Source of the DNA: a virus
DNA: 38,018 nt
Reading direction: 5' to 3' (one strand)
Virus record (IMG/VR): IMGVR_UViG_3300046557_000447
Span: 1-38,018 of that record
This document shows, one piece after another, positions 28,993 to 36,549 of this stretch (position 1 is its first letter; every line of letters begins with the position of its first letter). Position numbers and translations under genes: made by a program. The notes under the pieces were generated by a model that saw only the letters and a program-made list of their open reading frames with translations, did no database searches and was not told the DNA's origin.

Positions 28993-29807
28993 GCTGGCAC
29001 CTGGAGCACATGGCCGCCCTCGACTTCGAATCCAGCGACAAGGACGCCGACACCGCCCGCATCGTCACCTGCGCCCTCATCCTCGGCGGCGTCGGCCGCA
29101 CCCCCGACGTCCGCACCTGGCTCCTCAACCCCGGCATCCCGATGGAGCCCGGCGCCATCGCAGTCCACAAGATCACCGACGAGTACGCCGCCAAGCACGG
29201 CCAGCCCGCAGAACAGGGCGTCGGCGAGATCGCGAAAGCTATCGCCGAAGTCGTGGCTGGCGGAGTCCCGCTGGTCGGGCACAACCTCGGCGGCTACGAC
29301 CTCAACCTCCTCGACCGCGAGTGCCGCCGCCACCTCGGCGACAGCCTCGAAGGCATCACCCGCCAGCCCCTCACCCGGGTCATCGACACGATGGTCCTGG
29401 ACCGGCAGTGCGCACCGTTCCGTAAGCGGATCTCCGAAGACCAGGGCCCGTACCAGATGCGGACCACGGCCGAGACGTACGGCCTGGACTGGGACGAGGA
29501 GAAGGCGCACGGCGCTGAGTACGACGCGTGGATGTCCGCGCGGGCCGCGTACCGGATCGGCGTCATCGCACACACCCCGTACCGGCAGCGCCCCGACTGG
29601 GTGCAGGCGTTGCGGCCGAACCGCTTCAACTCGGTGCGGGACCTGACCGTCGAGGAGCTTCACGCGCGGCAGGTCGACTGGTACCGGGAGGACGCCGTCC
29701 GCTACCAGGCGTGGCTCCGCAACAAGGAGAAGGCGAAGGACAAGCACGACCCCGACGCCGTGATCGACGGTCACTGGCCGCTGCGCCCGGTCGGGGGTGC
29801 CGAATGA
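28989..29807 (+). CDS. DnaQ-like 3'-5' exonuclease
   Basis: A 272-aa protein starting at GTG 28989. The DEDDh set is visible: D12 and E14 (ALDFES), D104 in HNLGGYDLN, and H174 with D179 in HGAEYDA. Such enzymes proofread or trim single strands and bind two metal ions. The C-terminal 60 residues are helical and highly charged, and may link it to other replication proteins. It is between the annealing protein and the resolvase. Note that it is free-standing rather than fused to a polymerase. Confidence 0.85.
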   Translation: MSWHLEHMAALDFESSDKDADTARIVTCALILGGVGRTPDVRTWLLNPGIPMEPGAIAVHKITDEYAAKHGQPAEQGVGEIAKAIAEVVAGGVPLVGHNLGGYDLNLLDRECRRHLGDSLEGITRQPLTRVIDTMVLDRQCAPFRKRISEDQGPYQMRTTAETYGLDWDEEKAHGAEYDAWMSARAAYRIGVIAHTPYRQRPDWVQALRPNRFNSVRDLTVEELHARQVDWYREDAVRYQAWLRNKEKAKDKHDPDAVIDGHWPLRPVGGAE

Positions 29808-30061
29808 CCGAGCAGATCACGGTCGGGGCGTGCGCGCTCATGGTCAGCCTCGCCGGACTCACCGCCGTGTTCCGGGTGTGGCCCGCTCCGGGCGGCCGGC
29901 ACCGGGCCCCGCACCCGTCCCTGCGCCCGGTTGAGGCGCTCGTCGAGGTGACGGTCCGCTGCCGGGCTGAGGGCCGGGACACGGTCCATGCGCGGACTCG
30001 GGTGACGAACGAACTGATCTGCCGCTCATGCGGCCACTTCAACACCACCAAGGGGGACTGA
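29804..30061 (+). CDS. Small protein with membrane segment and CxxC motif
   Basis: An 85-aa protein with ATGA overlap at the start. A hydrophobic segment lies at about 7-25 (VGACALMVSLAGLTAVF). A basic middle follows, and a CRSCGHF zinc-like pair near the end, together with an earlier VRCRAEG. It may be a membrane-anchored zinc-binding protein. Role unknown. Confidence 0.5.
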   Translation: MTEQITVGACALMVSLAGLTAVFRVWPAPGGRHRAPHPSLRPVEALVEVTVRCRAEGRDTVHARTRVTNELICRSCGHFNTTKGD

Positions 30062-30064
30062 CCC

Positions 30065-30247
30065 ATGGACGACACCACCATCACCGCGGTCGACGGGACC
30101 GACGCCCTCGCCTTCGTCATCATCCGCCCCGGCTCCACTGAGGGCGGCGTGTCGATCGAGGCCGTAGCCAATGGCCTCAGTAAGCGGTCCGCGGCGTACG
30201 TCCTGCGCCAGGTCGCGGACATGTGGGACGCGGAGGCGGGCCAGTGA
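30065..30247 (+). CDS. Small early protein, unknown function
   Basis: A 60-aa protein three bases after the previous stop. It has an N-terminal beta-rich half and a helical C-terminal half (LSKRSAAYVLRQVADMWDAE). GGGGACTGACCC precedes it, so GGGG is the likely ribosome binding site. Overlaps the next gene by GTGA. No family recognised. Confidence 0.55.
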   Translation: MDDTTITAVDGTDALAFVIIRPGSTEGGVSIEAVANGLSKRSAAYVLRQVADMWDAEAGQ

Positions 30248-30834
30248 CCACACTGTTCGACCTCGACACCCCGGCCACGGCCGCCCCTGTGGCGGCCGGG
30301 CCCCGGCCCCTCGTCATCGGAGGCGACCTCTCCCTCCGCTGCACCGGCATCGGCTCCGCCGAATGGACCGACTACGTCAAGCCCAAGGCCGCACTCCGCG
30401 GGAACCCCCGCCTCGCCTACCTCATGGAAGAGATCGGCTCGTTCCTCAAGAACGCCGACCTCGTCGTCCTCGAAGGCCCCTCCTTCGGCCACGCCGGACA
30501 GGGCGGCCACGAAGAACTCGCCGGGCTCCGCGTCATGGTGCAGCACTGGCTGTGGCGCCGCGAAATCCCGTACGCCATCGTCCCGCCGTCGTCGCTGAAG
30601 CTGTTCTTCGCCGGGTACGGCAAGGCCTCGAAGGCGCAGATGCGGGCCGCGGCCGAGCAGTTGTACGGCCGCACCTTCGAAGGGCCAGGCGCGAACGACC
30701 AGTGCGACGGGTTCGCGCTTGCCGCGGCTGGCTGCCACTGGCTGGGCTTCCCGCTCGCGGAGATCCCGGCGGAGTACAGCGCTGCGCTGGCCGGTTGCGT
30801 GTGGCCGGAGCGCGAGGCGGTGACCGCGCGGTGA
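30244..30834 (+). CDS. RuvC-like Holliday junction resolvase
   Basis: A 196-aa protein starting at GTG 30244. The RNase H-like RuvC pattern is clear: VIGGDLSLRCTGIG with D28, LVVLEGPSFG with E77, and the pair D152 and D155 in GANDQCDGFALAA. It should cut four-way DNA junctions in a metal-dependent way, resolving recombination or replication intermediates before packaging. It belongs with the exonuclease and annealing genes upstream. Size is normal for phage RuvC relatives. Residues 1-20 are a flexible Ala/Pro leader. Confidence 0.85.
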   Translation: MTTLFDLDTPATAAPVAAGPRPLVIGGDLSLRCTGIGSAEWTDYVKPKAALRGNPRLAYLMEEIGSFLKNADLVVLEGPSFGHAGQGGHEELAGLRVMVQHWLWRREIPYAIVPPSSLKLFFAGYGKASKAQMRAAAEQLYGRTFEGPGANDQCDGFALAAAGCHWLGFPLAEIPAEYSAALAGCVWPEREAVTAR

Positions 30835-31562
30835 CTCACTACAGCGGGGCCGTCCCCACCACCCAACGCGCCAAGGACTGGCGCGACCAAGCCGCCTGCC
30901 GCACCGAAGATCCTGAACTGTTCTTCCCTAAAGGCGACTCGGGGCCCTGGCTCCCTGCCATCGAGGAGGCCAAGAACGTCTGCCGGCGCTGCCCCTCCGC
31001 CGGAGCCTGTCTCCAGTTCGCTCTCACCGAGGGAATCGACTCCGGCATCTTCGGCGGGCTCACTGAGCAGGAACGACGCAGTGTCCGCCGCACCGCGAAA
31101 CGCCGTCAGATCCCCGTCGGCCAGGCCGTAGCACGCAAAGCAGCAAGGACCCCCAAGCCGACCACCATGCGGGGCATCTTCAACGCCAGCGCCACGCCCC
31201 TCCCGGACGGGCACGCCGCATGGACCGGCACCCGCCAGGTCCATTTCAAGGGGCAGGTCTTCACGCCCAAGCAGTTCGTGTTCACCCTCGACCGCGGACG
31301 GGCGCCCGACGGCCGCGTGACCTCGGAGTGCGGCGTCACCAACTGCATCCTGCCCGCTCACCTCAAGGACCAGCAGGAACGCGGGATCTGCGGCACCCGG
31401 ACCGGCTACCGGCAGCACCTCCAGGAGAAGACGGAGATCTGCCCGCCGTGCCGCCGCGCGAACGCGGACGCAGACAACCGGCTGCGCCGCACCGGCACCA
31501 CCCTGGCCGCAGCGTCCGAGGTCTTCCCCCTGCGGGCCGAGCATCAGGCGGTGGCGTCATGA
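30831..31562 (+). CDS. WhiB-like protein with C-terminal zinc/HNH-like extension
   Basis: A 243-aa protein starting at GTG 30831. Residues 15-90 are a WhiB domain: DWRDQAACR with C23, then C51, C54 and C60 (CRRCPSAGAC), and the GIFGGLTEQER turn. WhiB proteins hold a 4Fe-4S cluster and act on the sigma factor to control transcription. Residues about 115-220 are an unusual tail containing SECGVTNCILPAHL, which resembles the HNH core, then CGTRTGYRQHL and CPPCRRANADAD, as in other Streptomyces phage proteins. The HNH-like part has too few catalytic residues to be called a nuclease. Normal WhiB proteins are about 80-130 aa, so this is a fusion. Confidence 0.75.
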   Translation: MTHYSGAVPTTQRAKDWRDQAACRTEDPELFFPKGDSGPWLPAIEEAKNVCRRCPSAGACLQFALTEGIDSGIFGGLTEQERRSVRRTAKRRQIPVGQAVARKAARTPKPTTMRGIFNASATPLPDGHAAWTGTRQVHFKGQVFTPKQFVFTLDRGRAPDGRVTSECGVTNCILPAHLKDQQERGICGTRTGYRQHLQEKTEICPPCRRANADADNRLRRTGTTLAAASEVFPLRAEHQAVAS

Positions 31563-31870
31563 CCGCCTCCGCCTACAGCCTCACCCAGGAACCCGCCCAC
31601 ACCTGGCTGGCGAAGGCCGCCTGCCGCGCCGAGGACGTAGATCCCGACTGGTTCTATCCCACGAACACCGTCGACGGCATCGGCCAAGCCCGCGCGATCT
31701 GCGCGGCGTGTCCCGTTCGGCGGGAATGCCTCGCCGACTGCATGCGCCATGAGGGCGGCCGGGCCGCAGCCTCGCGGTTCGGGGTGTTCGCGGGCCTGTC
31801 ACCTCGGCAGCGGGCGCGCCTGCATCAGAGGCTCCGCGACCGCGCCCGCAGAGGGAAGGCCGCCGCATGA
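31559..31870 (+). CDS. WhiB-family protein, second copy
   Basis: A 103-aa protein with ATG 31559 overlapping the first WhiB gene. The four conserved Cys are C22, C48, C51 and C57 (AACR, ICAACPVRREC), followed by a GVFAGLSPRQR turn. The second copy is shorter and of ordinary length. It probably binds an iron-sulphur cluster and interacts with the host sigma factor. Being different from the first (the GVFAGLS turn replaces GIFGGLT), the two are likely not a recent duplication. Confidence 0.85.
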   Translation: MTASAYSLTQEPAHTWLAKAACRAEDVDPDWFYPTNTVDGIGQARAICAACPVRRECLADCMRHEGGRAAASRFGVFAGLSPRQRARLHQRLRDRARRGKAAA

Positions 31871-32133
31871 CCGGCCGCCAGGAAGTCCGCGACGCCCTGT
31901 TCGTCGACCTCGGCGAAGGCCACGAGATCAAGCACGGCGACCGCGCCGGCCAGATCAAGTACACCCGCCAGCCCCGCGCCCGCTTCGAATGCGTCCGCTG
32001 CGGCCACGCCTCCCCGACCGTCACCGGCCCCATCGCGGTCCGCGACTTCGTGGCCAACGAACCCACCGACCACCGGGCCGTATGCCCGGCCATCCACCAC
32101 ACCACCAACCAGCAAGGAGCCATCGCCGCATGA
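31867..32133 (+). CDS. Zinc-binding small early protein, unknown function
   Basis: An 88-aa protein with ATGA overlap. It has FECVRCGHASPTVTGP with C-x-x-C and later His and Cys (HRAVCPAIHH) that may complete a zinc site. The first half is beta-rich. It is in the early operon next to the WhiB genes, so a regulatory role is possible. No family recognised. Confidence 0.55.
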   Translation: MTGRQEVRDALFVDLGEGHEIKHGDRAGQIKYTRQPRARFECVRCGHASPTVTGPIAVRDFVANEPTDHRAVCPAIHHTTNQQGAIAA

Positions 32134-32504
32134 GCACGCACACCGACCCCACCACGGGCGAGATCACCGAGAAGGCGCCCGTCGCCGCGTTCCTCGCCAG
32201 CCACCTCAACGGCCGCACCGAGGAAGAGCTGTCCGCCGAGTTCCACACCCTGCTGGAAGCGGTCCGCGCCCACGGCAAGAAGGGCTCGATGGTCATCACG
32301 ATCGTCGTCGAGCCGCCCGCCAACGGGGTCGACAGCGCGCCGCTCCCCATCGGCGTCGAGTCCGCCGTGAAGGCCCCCAAGCCCACCCCGGTCAAGTCCC
32401 TCTACTTCCTCGACGACGACGGCCTGCCCGTCCGCGAGGACCCCCGCCAGATGGCCATCGAGTTCCGCACGGCCCCCGCCAACAACACCTTCAAGGACGC
32501 CTGA
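32130..32504 (+). CDS. Conserved-looking early phage protein, unknown function
   Basis: A 124-aa protein with ATGA overlap. The N-terminal half is helical (AAFLASHLNGRTEEELSAEFHTLLEAV), then a beta-rich run (GSMVITIVVEPP), then KSLYFLDDDGLPVREDPRQM. It lies directly before the DUF2303-type gene, which is a common pairing in phages. It may be a partner of that protein. No motif. Confidence 0.6.
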   Translation: MSTHTDPTTGEITEKAPVAAFLASHLNGRTEEELSAEFHTLLEAVRAHGKKGSMVITIVVEPPANGVDSAPLPIGVESAVKAPKPTPVKSLYFLDDDGLPVREDPRQMAIEFRTAPANNTFKDA

Positions 32505-32506
32505 CC

Positions 32507-33334
32507 GTGACCTACACCGAGCTCTCCTCCACCAACGGCGAAGCGCAGACCATCGTCGACACCGCCGTCCGCACCGTTCCGCCGGTCGAGCTGACCCCCG
32601 GCAAGGTGTACGCCTTCAACACTCCGGCCGGCGTCCACAAGGTCGACCTCACCGGCGAGGAGTACAAGGACGCCCCGGTCCGCAAGCGCGGCACCACCAC
32701 CGTCCGCGACGCCGAGTCCTTCCTCGCCTACTACGGCAAGCACGCCGACGAGAACACTGAGGTGTACGCCGACTCGGACCGGCTGGCCATCACTGCTGTC
32801 CTCGACGCGCACACCGCCACCGCGGCCCGCTGGTCCGGCCACCGCCTCGCTCTCTCTTTGCGCGAGACCGAAGCCTGGAAACAGTGGATGGCCCGCGACG
32901 GCAAGCTGATGGACCAGGAGACGTTCGCCGAGTTCCTCGCCGACCACCTCCCCGAGCTCCTGGAGCCCTCGGCCGCGGACATGCTGGAGATCGCCCAATC
33001 CTTCCAGGCGACGACGAAAGTCGACTTCCAGTCCGCGACCCGCCTCTCCTCCGGGCAGCGGCAGTTCCAGTACGTGGAGACCGGCACCACGAAGGCGGGG
33101 CAGAAAGGGCAGCTCTCCGTTCCCGAATCGTTCGTCATCGGGCTCGTGCCGTTCGAGGGATCCGAGGGCTACCGGCTGACCGCCCGCCTGCGGCACCGCA
33201 TCACCCCGAACGGACTGACCCTCGGCTACAAGCTGGAGCGGCCCGACGAGGTGAGGCGGACCGCGTTCGCTGACGTGCTGAAAGCCATCGGCGAGCAGAT
33301 CGAAGCCCCGGTCATGAACGGGACGCCCGCCTGA
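32507..33334 (+). CDS. DUF2303 / YfdQ-like phage protein
   Basis: A 275-aa protein starting at GTG 32507. The pattern is of the DUF2303 (YfdQ) family of phage early proteins: RDAESFLAYYGKHAD, YADSDRLAITAVLDAHT, ESFVIGLVPFEGSEGYRLTARLRHRI. It is usually located near the recombination genes. Its function is not established; an exonuclease-accessory or modulator role has been suggested in general terms only. The start follows the upstream stop by two bases. Confidence 0.75.
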   Translation: MTYTELSSTNGEAQTIVDTAVRTVPPVELTPGKVYAFNTPAGVHKVDLTGEEYKDAPVRKRGTTTVRDAESFLAYYGKHADENTEVYADSDRLAITAVLDAHTATAARWSGHRLALSLRETEAWKQWMARDGKLMDQETFAEFLADHLPELLEPSAADMLEIAQSFQATTKVDFQSATRLSSGQRQFQYVETGTTKAGQKGQLSVPESFVIGLVPFEGSEGYRLTARLRHRITPNGLTLGYKLERPDEVRRTAFADVLKAIGEQIEAPVMNGTPA

Positions 33335-33633
33335 TGGCCGCCCGGCCGCGGGGCAGCAACCCCCAGCGCTGCCCCGCGTGCCGGGCCCCCGTCATCAAGC
33401 AGCTGGTCGGCGAGCGGGCCGCACTCAACGTCATCGCGGACCTCACCCCGCTCACCCCCGCACGGCAGGCCGAACTGAGCGAGCCCAACCGGCTCATCTG
33501 GTGCCTGCGCACCAACCGGGTCGGCACCCGGCGGCTCGTCTGGCTCGACCCCTGGCACCCGCCCGACTGCCCCCACGGTGACCACGTCGCCGACCACCGA
33601 TGCCCGCCCGCCGAACCCACCACGCTCTTCTGA
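33334..33633 (+). CDS. Small zinc-ribbon-like protein
   Basis: A 99-aa protein with TGATG-type overlap. It starts with a basic stretch, then CPACRAPVIKQL, and later HPPDCPHGDHVADHRC, with several Cys and His able to bind zinc. It lies between the DUF2303 gene and the helicase. A DNA-binding or primase-like accessory role is possible; nothing specific is recognised. Confidence 0.6.
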   Translation: MAARPRGSNPQRCPACRAPVIKQLVGERAALNVIADLTPLTPARQAELSEPNRLIWCLRTNRVGTRRLVWLDPWHPPDCPHGDHVADHRCPPAEPTTLF

Positions 33634-33645
33634 GGAGAACCGCCC

Positions 33646-35445
33646 GTGGACAACGTCCGCCACATGCCGCGCGACCAGGCGGACCAGGACGGCCTCACAC
33701 GCACCAGCCCCCACGACGCCGAGGCCGAAAACTGGATGGCCGGCGTCATCATGCACAGCCGCACAGCCTTCCTCGAATGCGCGGAAGTCCTCGACCGGGA
33801 CGACATCTACCAACCCGCGGTCCGCCTCATCTGGGACGTGGTCGGCGGCATGGTCGCCGAACAGAAGCAGCTCCACCCCATCACCGTCCGCGCCGAGATC
33901 GAGAAGCAGAAGCAGCTCCGTACCGTCGACGACGGCCGTCTCCTCGACCGCCTCGGCGCCGAGACGATCTCCCCGACGATGGCGCAGGCCTTCGCCGAAC
34001 GCATCGCCGACGTTGCGAAGATCCGCCGCCACGACGAACACGCCAACCGCGTCAAAGCACAGATCCAACTCGGCGCCACTGCCGAAGAGCTCGACAAGCT
34101 CGACGCCGACCACCGCCAGTACGAGGAGCGCCGCGCCACCACCGGCCACGGCCCCTCACACCTCACCGCCGCGTTCCTCGACTGGAACCCGTTCTTCGCC
34201 ACCGACTTCGGCAGCGTCCAACTCCTGCCCGGCAAACTCCTCGGCCCCGGCCAGCAGATCACCATCGTCGGCGAAGGCAAGGCCGGTAAGTCCCTCGTCG
34301 TCCAAGAGTGGCTGTGGCGCATGGCCACCGGCCAGAGCTTCCTCGGCGACCGCCCGCAGGCCCCGATCCCCCTCCTGTACGTCGACGCGGAGAACGGCCA
34401 CCAGGACATCCAGGAACGCTTCCTGTCCTACGGCGCGGGCCCGGGACGCATGGGCCTGATGACCTACGCAAGCTTCCCGCCGATCCGCCCCCTCGACACC
34501 GCGGGCGGCGGCGCCGACCTGATGGCCATGGTCAAGGAGACCGAAGCCCAACTCGTCTGCCTCGACACCGTGTCCCGGTTCATCTCCGGCCCGGAGAACG
34601 ACGCCGACACCTGGCTGTCCCTCTACCGGCACACCCTGCTCCCCCTCAAGCGCGCCGGCATCGCCTCGGTGCGCCTCGACCACATGGGCAAGGACGGCGA
34701 GCGCGGCGCCCGCGGCTCGTCCGCGAAGACGCAGGACGTCGACCACGTGTGGGAGCTGAGAGCGCAGGGCGGCGGCACGCTCGTCCTCAAGCGGACCCAC
34801 ACCCGCACCGGGATCGGCCCCGACGCCTTCGTCCTGGTGCGGCAGTCGCAGAAGGACGGCGACCGCTACCGGCCCGGCTGCACCCGCCACGTCCTCATGG
34901 AGTACGACCGCCCGGAGCAGGCCGTCGAGGGCTCCGTCGAGTGGCTGATCCAGAAGATCGACAGCCTCGGCCTGCCGAACGACGCGGGCAACCCGCGCAC
35001 GATCAAGGCGCTTGCGACGGCCGGTATCAGGGCCGGAAAAGACAAGATCGCCGACGCGGTCCGGATTCGGAAAAACCGGGACAACTTGGGTTCCCGGGAA
35101 ACCTTCCCGGAGACCTTCCCGGAAGGGGTTCCCGGGGAACGTTCCCCGGGAACTTTCAAGGGATCGCAAAAACCCCAGGTCAACCATTCCCCGGAAACCC
35201 CGCGGGAACCCGCGGAAACCCCCCCTTCCCCCCCTTCCCCCCCTCTACGAGAGGGGAAGGGGGAGGGAAGCCCCGGCACAGGTGTCACAGACACCCCCCT
35301 CTGCACCATCTGCGAGACCCCCATGAACACCGACTGGGCAAGCCGCGGATACGACACCCACATCGGCTGCGACCCCGCCACCGGCAGCCACCCCGACCGA
35401 CCCCAACACCCCACCACCAACCACGAAGAAAGGCACAGCGCATGA
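33646..35445 (+). CDS. Replicative helicase-type protein (DnaB-N-like plus RepA/RecA-like ATPase)
   Basis: A 599-aa protein with GAGGAG before GTG 33646. Residues about 20-130 resemble the helical N-terminal domain of DnaB helicases (DAEAENWMAGVIMHSRTAF). Residues about 195-450 are a RecA-like ATPase: Walker A GEGKAGKS (209-216), Walker B-type LLYVDAEN (243-250) and LVCLDTVSRF. It resembles RepA-type helicases of phages and plasmids. Residues about 480-545 are a Pro/Glu/Gly low-complexity linker encoded by iteron-like repeats, and a CTICETPM zinc-like pair follows near the end. It should unwind phage DNA at the origin that may lie within this gene. Confidence 0.85.
   Translation: MDNVRHMPRDQADQDGLTRTSPHDAEAENWMAGVIMHSRTAFLECAEVLDRDDIYQPAVRLIWDVVGGMVAEQKQLHPITVRAEIEKQKQLRTVDDGRLLDRLGAETISPTMAQAFAERIADVAKIRRHDEHANRVKAQIQLGATAEELDKLDADHRQYEERRATTGHGPSHLTAAFLDWNPFFATDFGSVQLLPGKLLGPGQQITIVGEGKAGKSLVVQEWLWRMATGQSFLGDRPQAPIPLLYVDAENGHQDIQERFLSYGAGPGRMGLMTYASFPPIRPLDTAGGGADLMAMVKETEAQLVCLDTVSRFISGPENDADTWLSLYRHTLLPLKRAGIASVRLDHMGKDGERGARGSSAKTQDVDHVWELRAQGGGTLVLKRTHTRTGIGPDAFVLVRQSQKDGDRYRPGCTRHVLMEYDRPEQAVEGSVEWLIQKIDSLGLPNDAGNPRTIKALATAGIRAGKDKIADAVRIRKNRDNLGSRETFPETFPEGVPGERSPGTFKGSQKPQVNHSPETPREPAETPPSPPSPPLREGKGEGSPGTGVTDTPLCTICETPMNTDWASRGYDTHIGCDPATGSHPDRPQHPTTNHEERHSA
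35091..35246 (+). other. Iteron-like repeats and polypyrimidine tract inside the helicase gene: candidate origin
   Basis: The repeat TTCCC(C)GG(G)AA occurs at least six times in about 100 bp: 35091 (TTCCCGGGAA), 35104, 35116, 35129, 35142 and 35187, with partial copies after it. It is followed by CC-C5-TT-C7-TT-C7-TCT (35219-35246), a 28-base run of pure pyrimidines. Iterons next to an unusual-strand region inside a replication gene are typical of phage origins. The amino acids encoded there are low complexity, as if DNA function came first. Confidence 0.55.
35228..35267 (+). repeat. Hairpin-forming purine/pyrimidine inverted repeat
   Basis: The pyrimidine run (C7 TT C7 TCT, 35228-35246) is followed by the three-base loop ACG and the purine run AGAGGGGAAGGGGGAGGG (35250-35267), so the strand can fold on itself with a small bulge of three C. 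The sequence can also form a triplex or a stable stem. It is adjacent to the iteron-like repeats and sits in codons for the PPSPPSPPLREGKGEG segment. Confidence 0.6.
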
Positions 35446-35879
35446 ACCCCCGACAGACCACCCTCGACGAACCCCGCCGCATCCAACGCCGCCGCACCAA
35501 AGGCTGGCGCGCACCCGCAGACGCCATCTACGTCGGCCGCGGCAGCAAGTGGGGCAACCCCTGCACCCAGATCCGCACGCCTGCCCTCGACGGCAGCGAG
35601 TGGGAGCGCGAAGGACGCCTCGGCAAGACCTCCGGCCAGCGCCACGCCTTCGTCCACCCGGACAAGACCGTGACGTGGCACCTCGTACAGGACGCCACCC
35701 GCGAGCAGGCCGTCGAGATGTTCCGCCGCTGGCTCGACGAGGCGCCCTCGCTGGCTGCCGCTGTCCGTGAGGAGCTCGCGGGCCGGGACCTCATGTGCTG
35801 GTGCCCGCCCCCCGAGCCCGGACAGCCCGACCACTGCCACGCCGCGGTCCTGCTCCAGCTCGCCAACCAGCCCGCCTGA
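35442..35879 (+). CDS. DUF4326 family protein
   Basis: A 145-aa protein with ATG 35442 overlapping the helicase stop. The family pattern is clear: IYVGRGSKWGNPC, REQAVEMFRRWLDE, and the Cys/His ending DLMCWCPPPEPGQPDHCHAAVLL. This domain is found in many phages and plasmids and has a conserved Cys and His set, suggesting metal binding. Its function is not established. Overlap with the helicase suggests coexpression with replication. Confidence 0.85.
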   Translation: MNPRQTTLDEPRRIQRRRTKGWRAPADAIYVGRGSKWGNPCTQIRTPALDGSEWEREGRLGKTSGQRHAFVHPDKTVTWHLVQDATREQAVEMFRRWLDEAPSLAAAVREELAGRDLMCWCPPPEPGQPDHCHAAVLLQLANQPA

Positions 35880-35944
35880 CCCCGCGCCAACGGAACGCCC
35901 GTCCAACCACCCGCCACGGCATCAAACGGACAACGGAGACACCA

Positions 35945-36472
35945 ATGGCCAGCCTCGCCCCGAACCCGTACAGCCCCTACGCCGACGCCGACCCCAAGAC
36001 CCGCCACATCTTCGCCAGCCCGATCTTCTTCGGCCTGCCCGACCCCGGAGTCCTCGCCCCGACCGCATGCGAAGCCATGGCCGTCGTTCCCGAGGAGCAG
36101 CTCACCACGACTGGGCCGGACGCCGAACTCCCCGAAGGCCTCTGCCAGATCTGCGTGAACGTCATGCAGGGCGGTGAGGCCCCGGCCCGGCCCGTGTCGA
36201 ACTGCCGTGAGTGCGAGTGCTTCACGGACCACGACGGGCTGTGTGCGGTCTGCCGCCAGGAGAAGCACGAGGAGTGGTGGCCGACCCGCGCCGGAGAGCA
36301 GTCGGCCGTAGAGGCGTCCGAGATCTGCGGCAAGTGCAAGCAGCCGTTCGACCCGGCCGACACCCGGTTCGACGGGCGCGCCCGCTACCACCTCACGCCG
36401 TACTGCCGCGGCTGCGTCTCGCGCTGCCACGACACGGAGATCGCGGATCACCGGTGCGTCATCTGCGCCTGA
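35945..36472 (+). CDS. Cys-rich multi-zinc-knuckle protein
   Basis: A 175-aa protein with CGGAGACACCA before ATG 35945. It has about 16 Cys in pairs: CQIC, CRECEC, CAVCR, CGKC, CRGCVSRC and CVIC, so it probably folds around several zinc ions. It is of mixed composition otherwise, with WW in the middle. It may bind DNA, RNA or partner proteins. The 65-base gap before it shows no clear promoter. Confidence 0.65.
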   Translation: MASLAPNPYSPYADADPKTRHIFASPIFFGLPDPGVLAPTACEAMAVVPEEQLTTTGPDAELPEGLCQICVNVMQGGEAPARPVSNCRECECFTDHDGLCAVCRQEKHEEWWPTRAGEQSAVEASEICGKCKQPFDPADTRFDGRARYHLTPYCRGCVSRCHDTEIADHRCVICA

Positions 36473-36480
36473 CCACAGGA

Positions 36481-36513
36481 CCGGCCGCCCGCGTTGGAGC
36501 CGCGGGCGGCCGG
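36481..36513 (+). terminator. Perfect 13-bp hairpin between early genes
   Basis: CCGGCCGCCCGCG (36481-36493) pairs perfectly with its complement at 36501-36513 over the 7-base loop TTGGAGC. It begins 8 bases after the stop at 36472 and ends 36 bases before the next ATG. It is the strongest inverted repeat in the early region. It may terminate the early operon or protect mRNA from decay. Confidence 0.7.
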
Positions 36514-36549
36514 CCCGTCCATCATCCCGCACCGATCAAGGAGCAGCAC

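Noticed and set aside
28041-29774. 577-aa open frame on the minus strand
   Set aside because: It lies antisense to the ERF and DnaQ-like genes, which have clear motifs and coupled starts. Such long antisense frames arise from GC-rich codon bias.
32507-33334. DUF2303-like gene as the integrase directionality factor (phiC31 gp3 type)
   Set aside because: Size is similar, but the visible pattern is of DUF2303 and I could not recognise gp3 features by reading.
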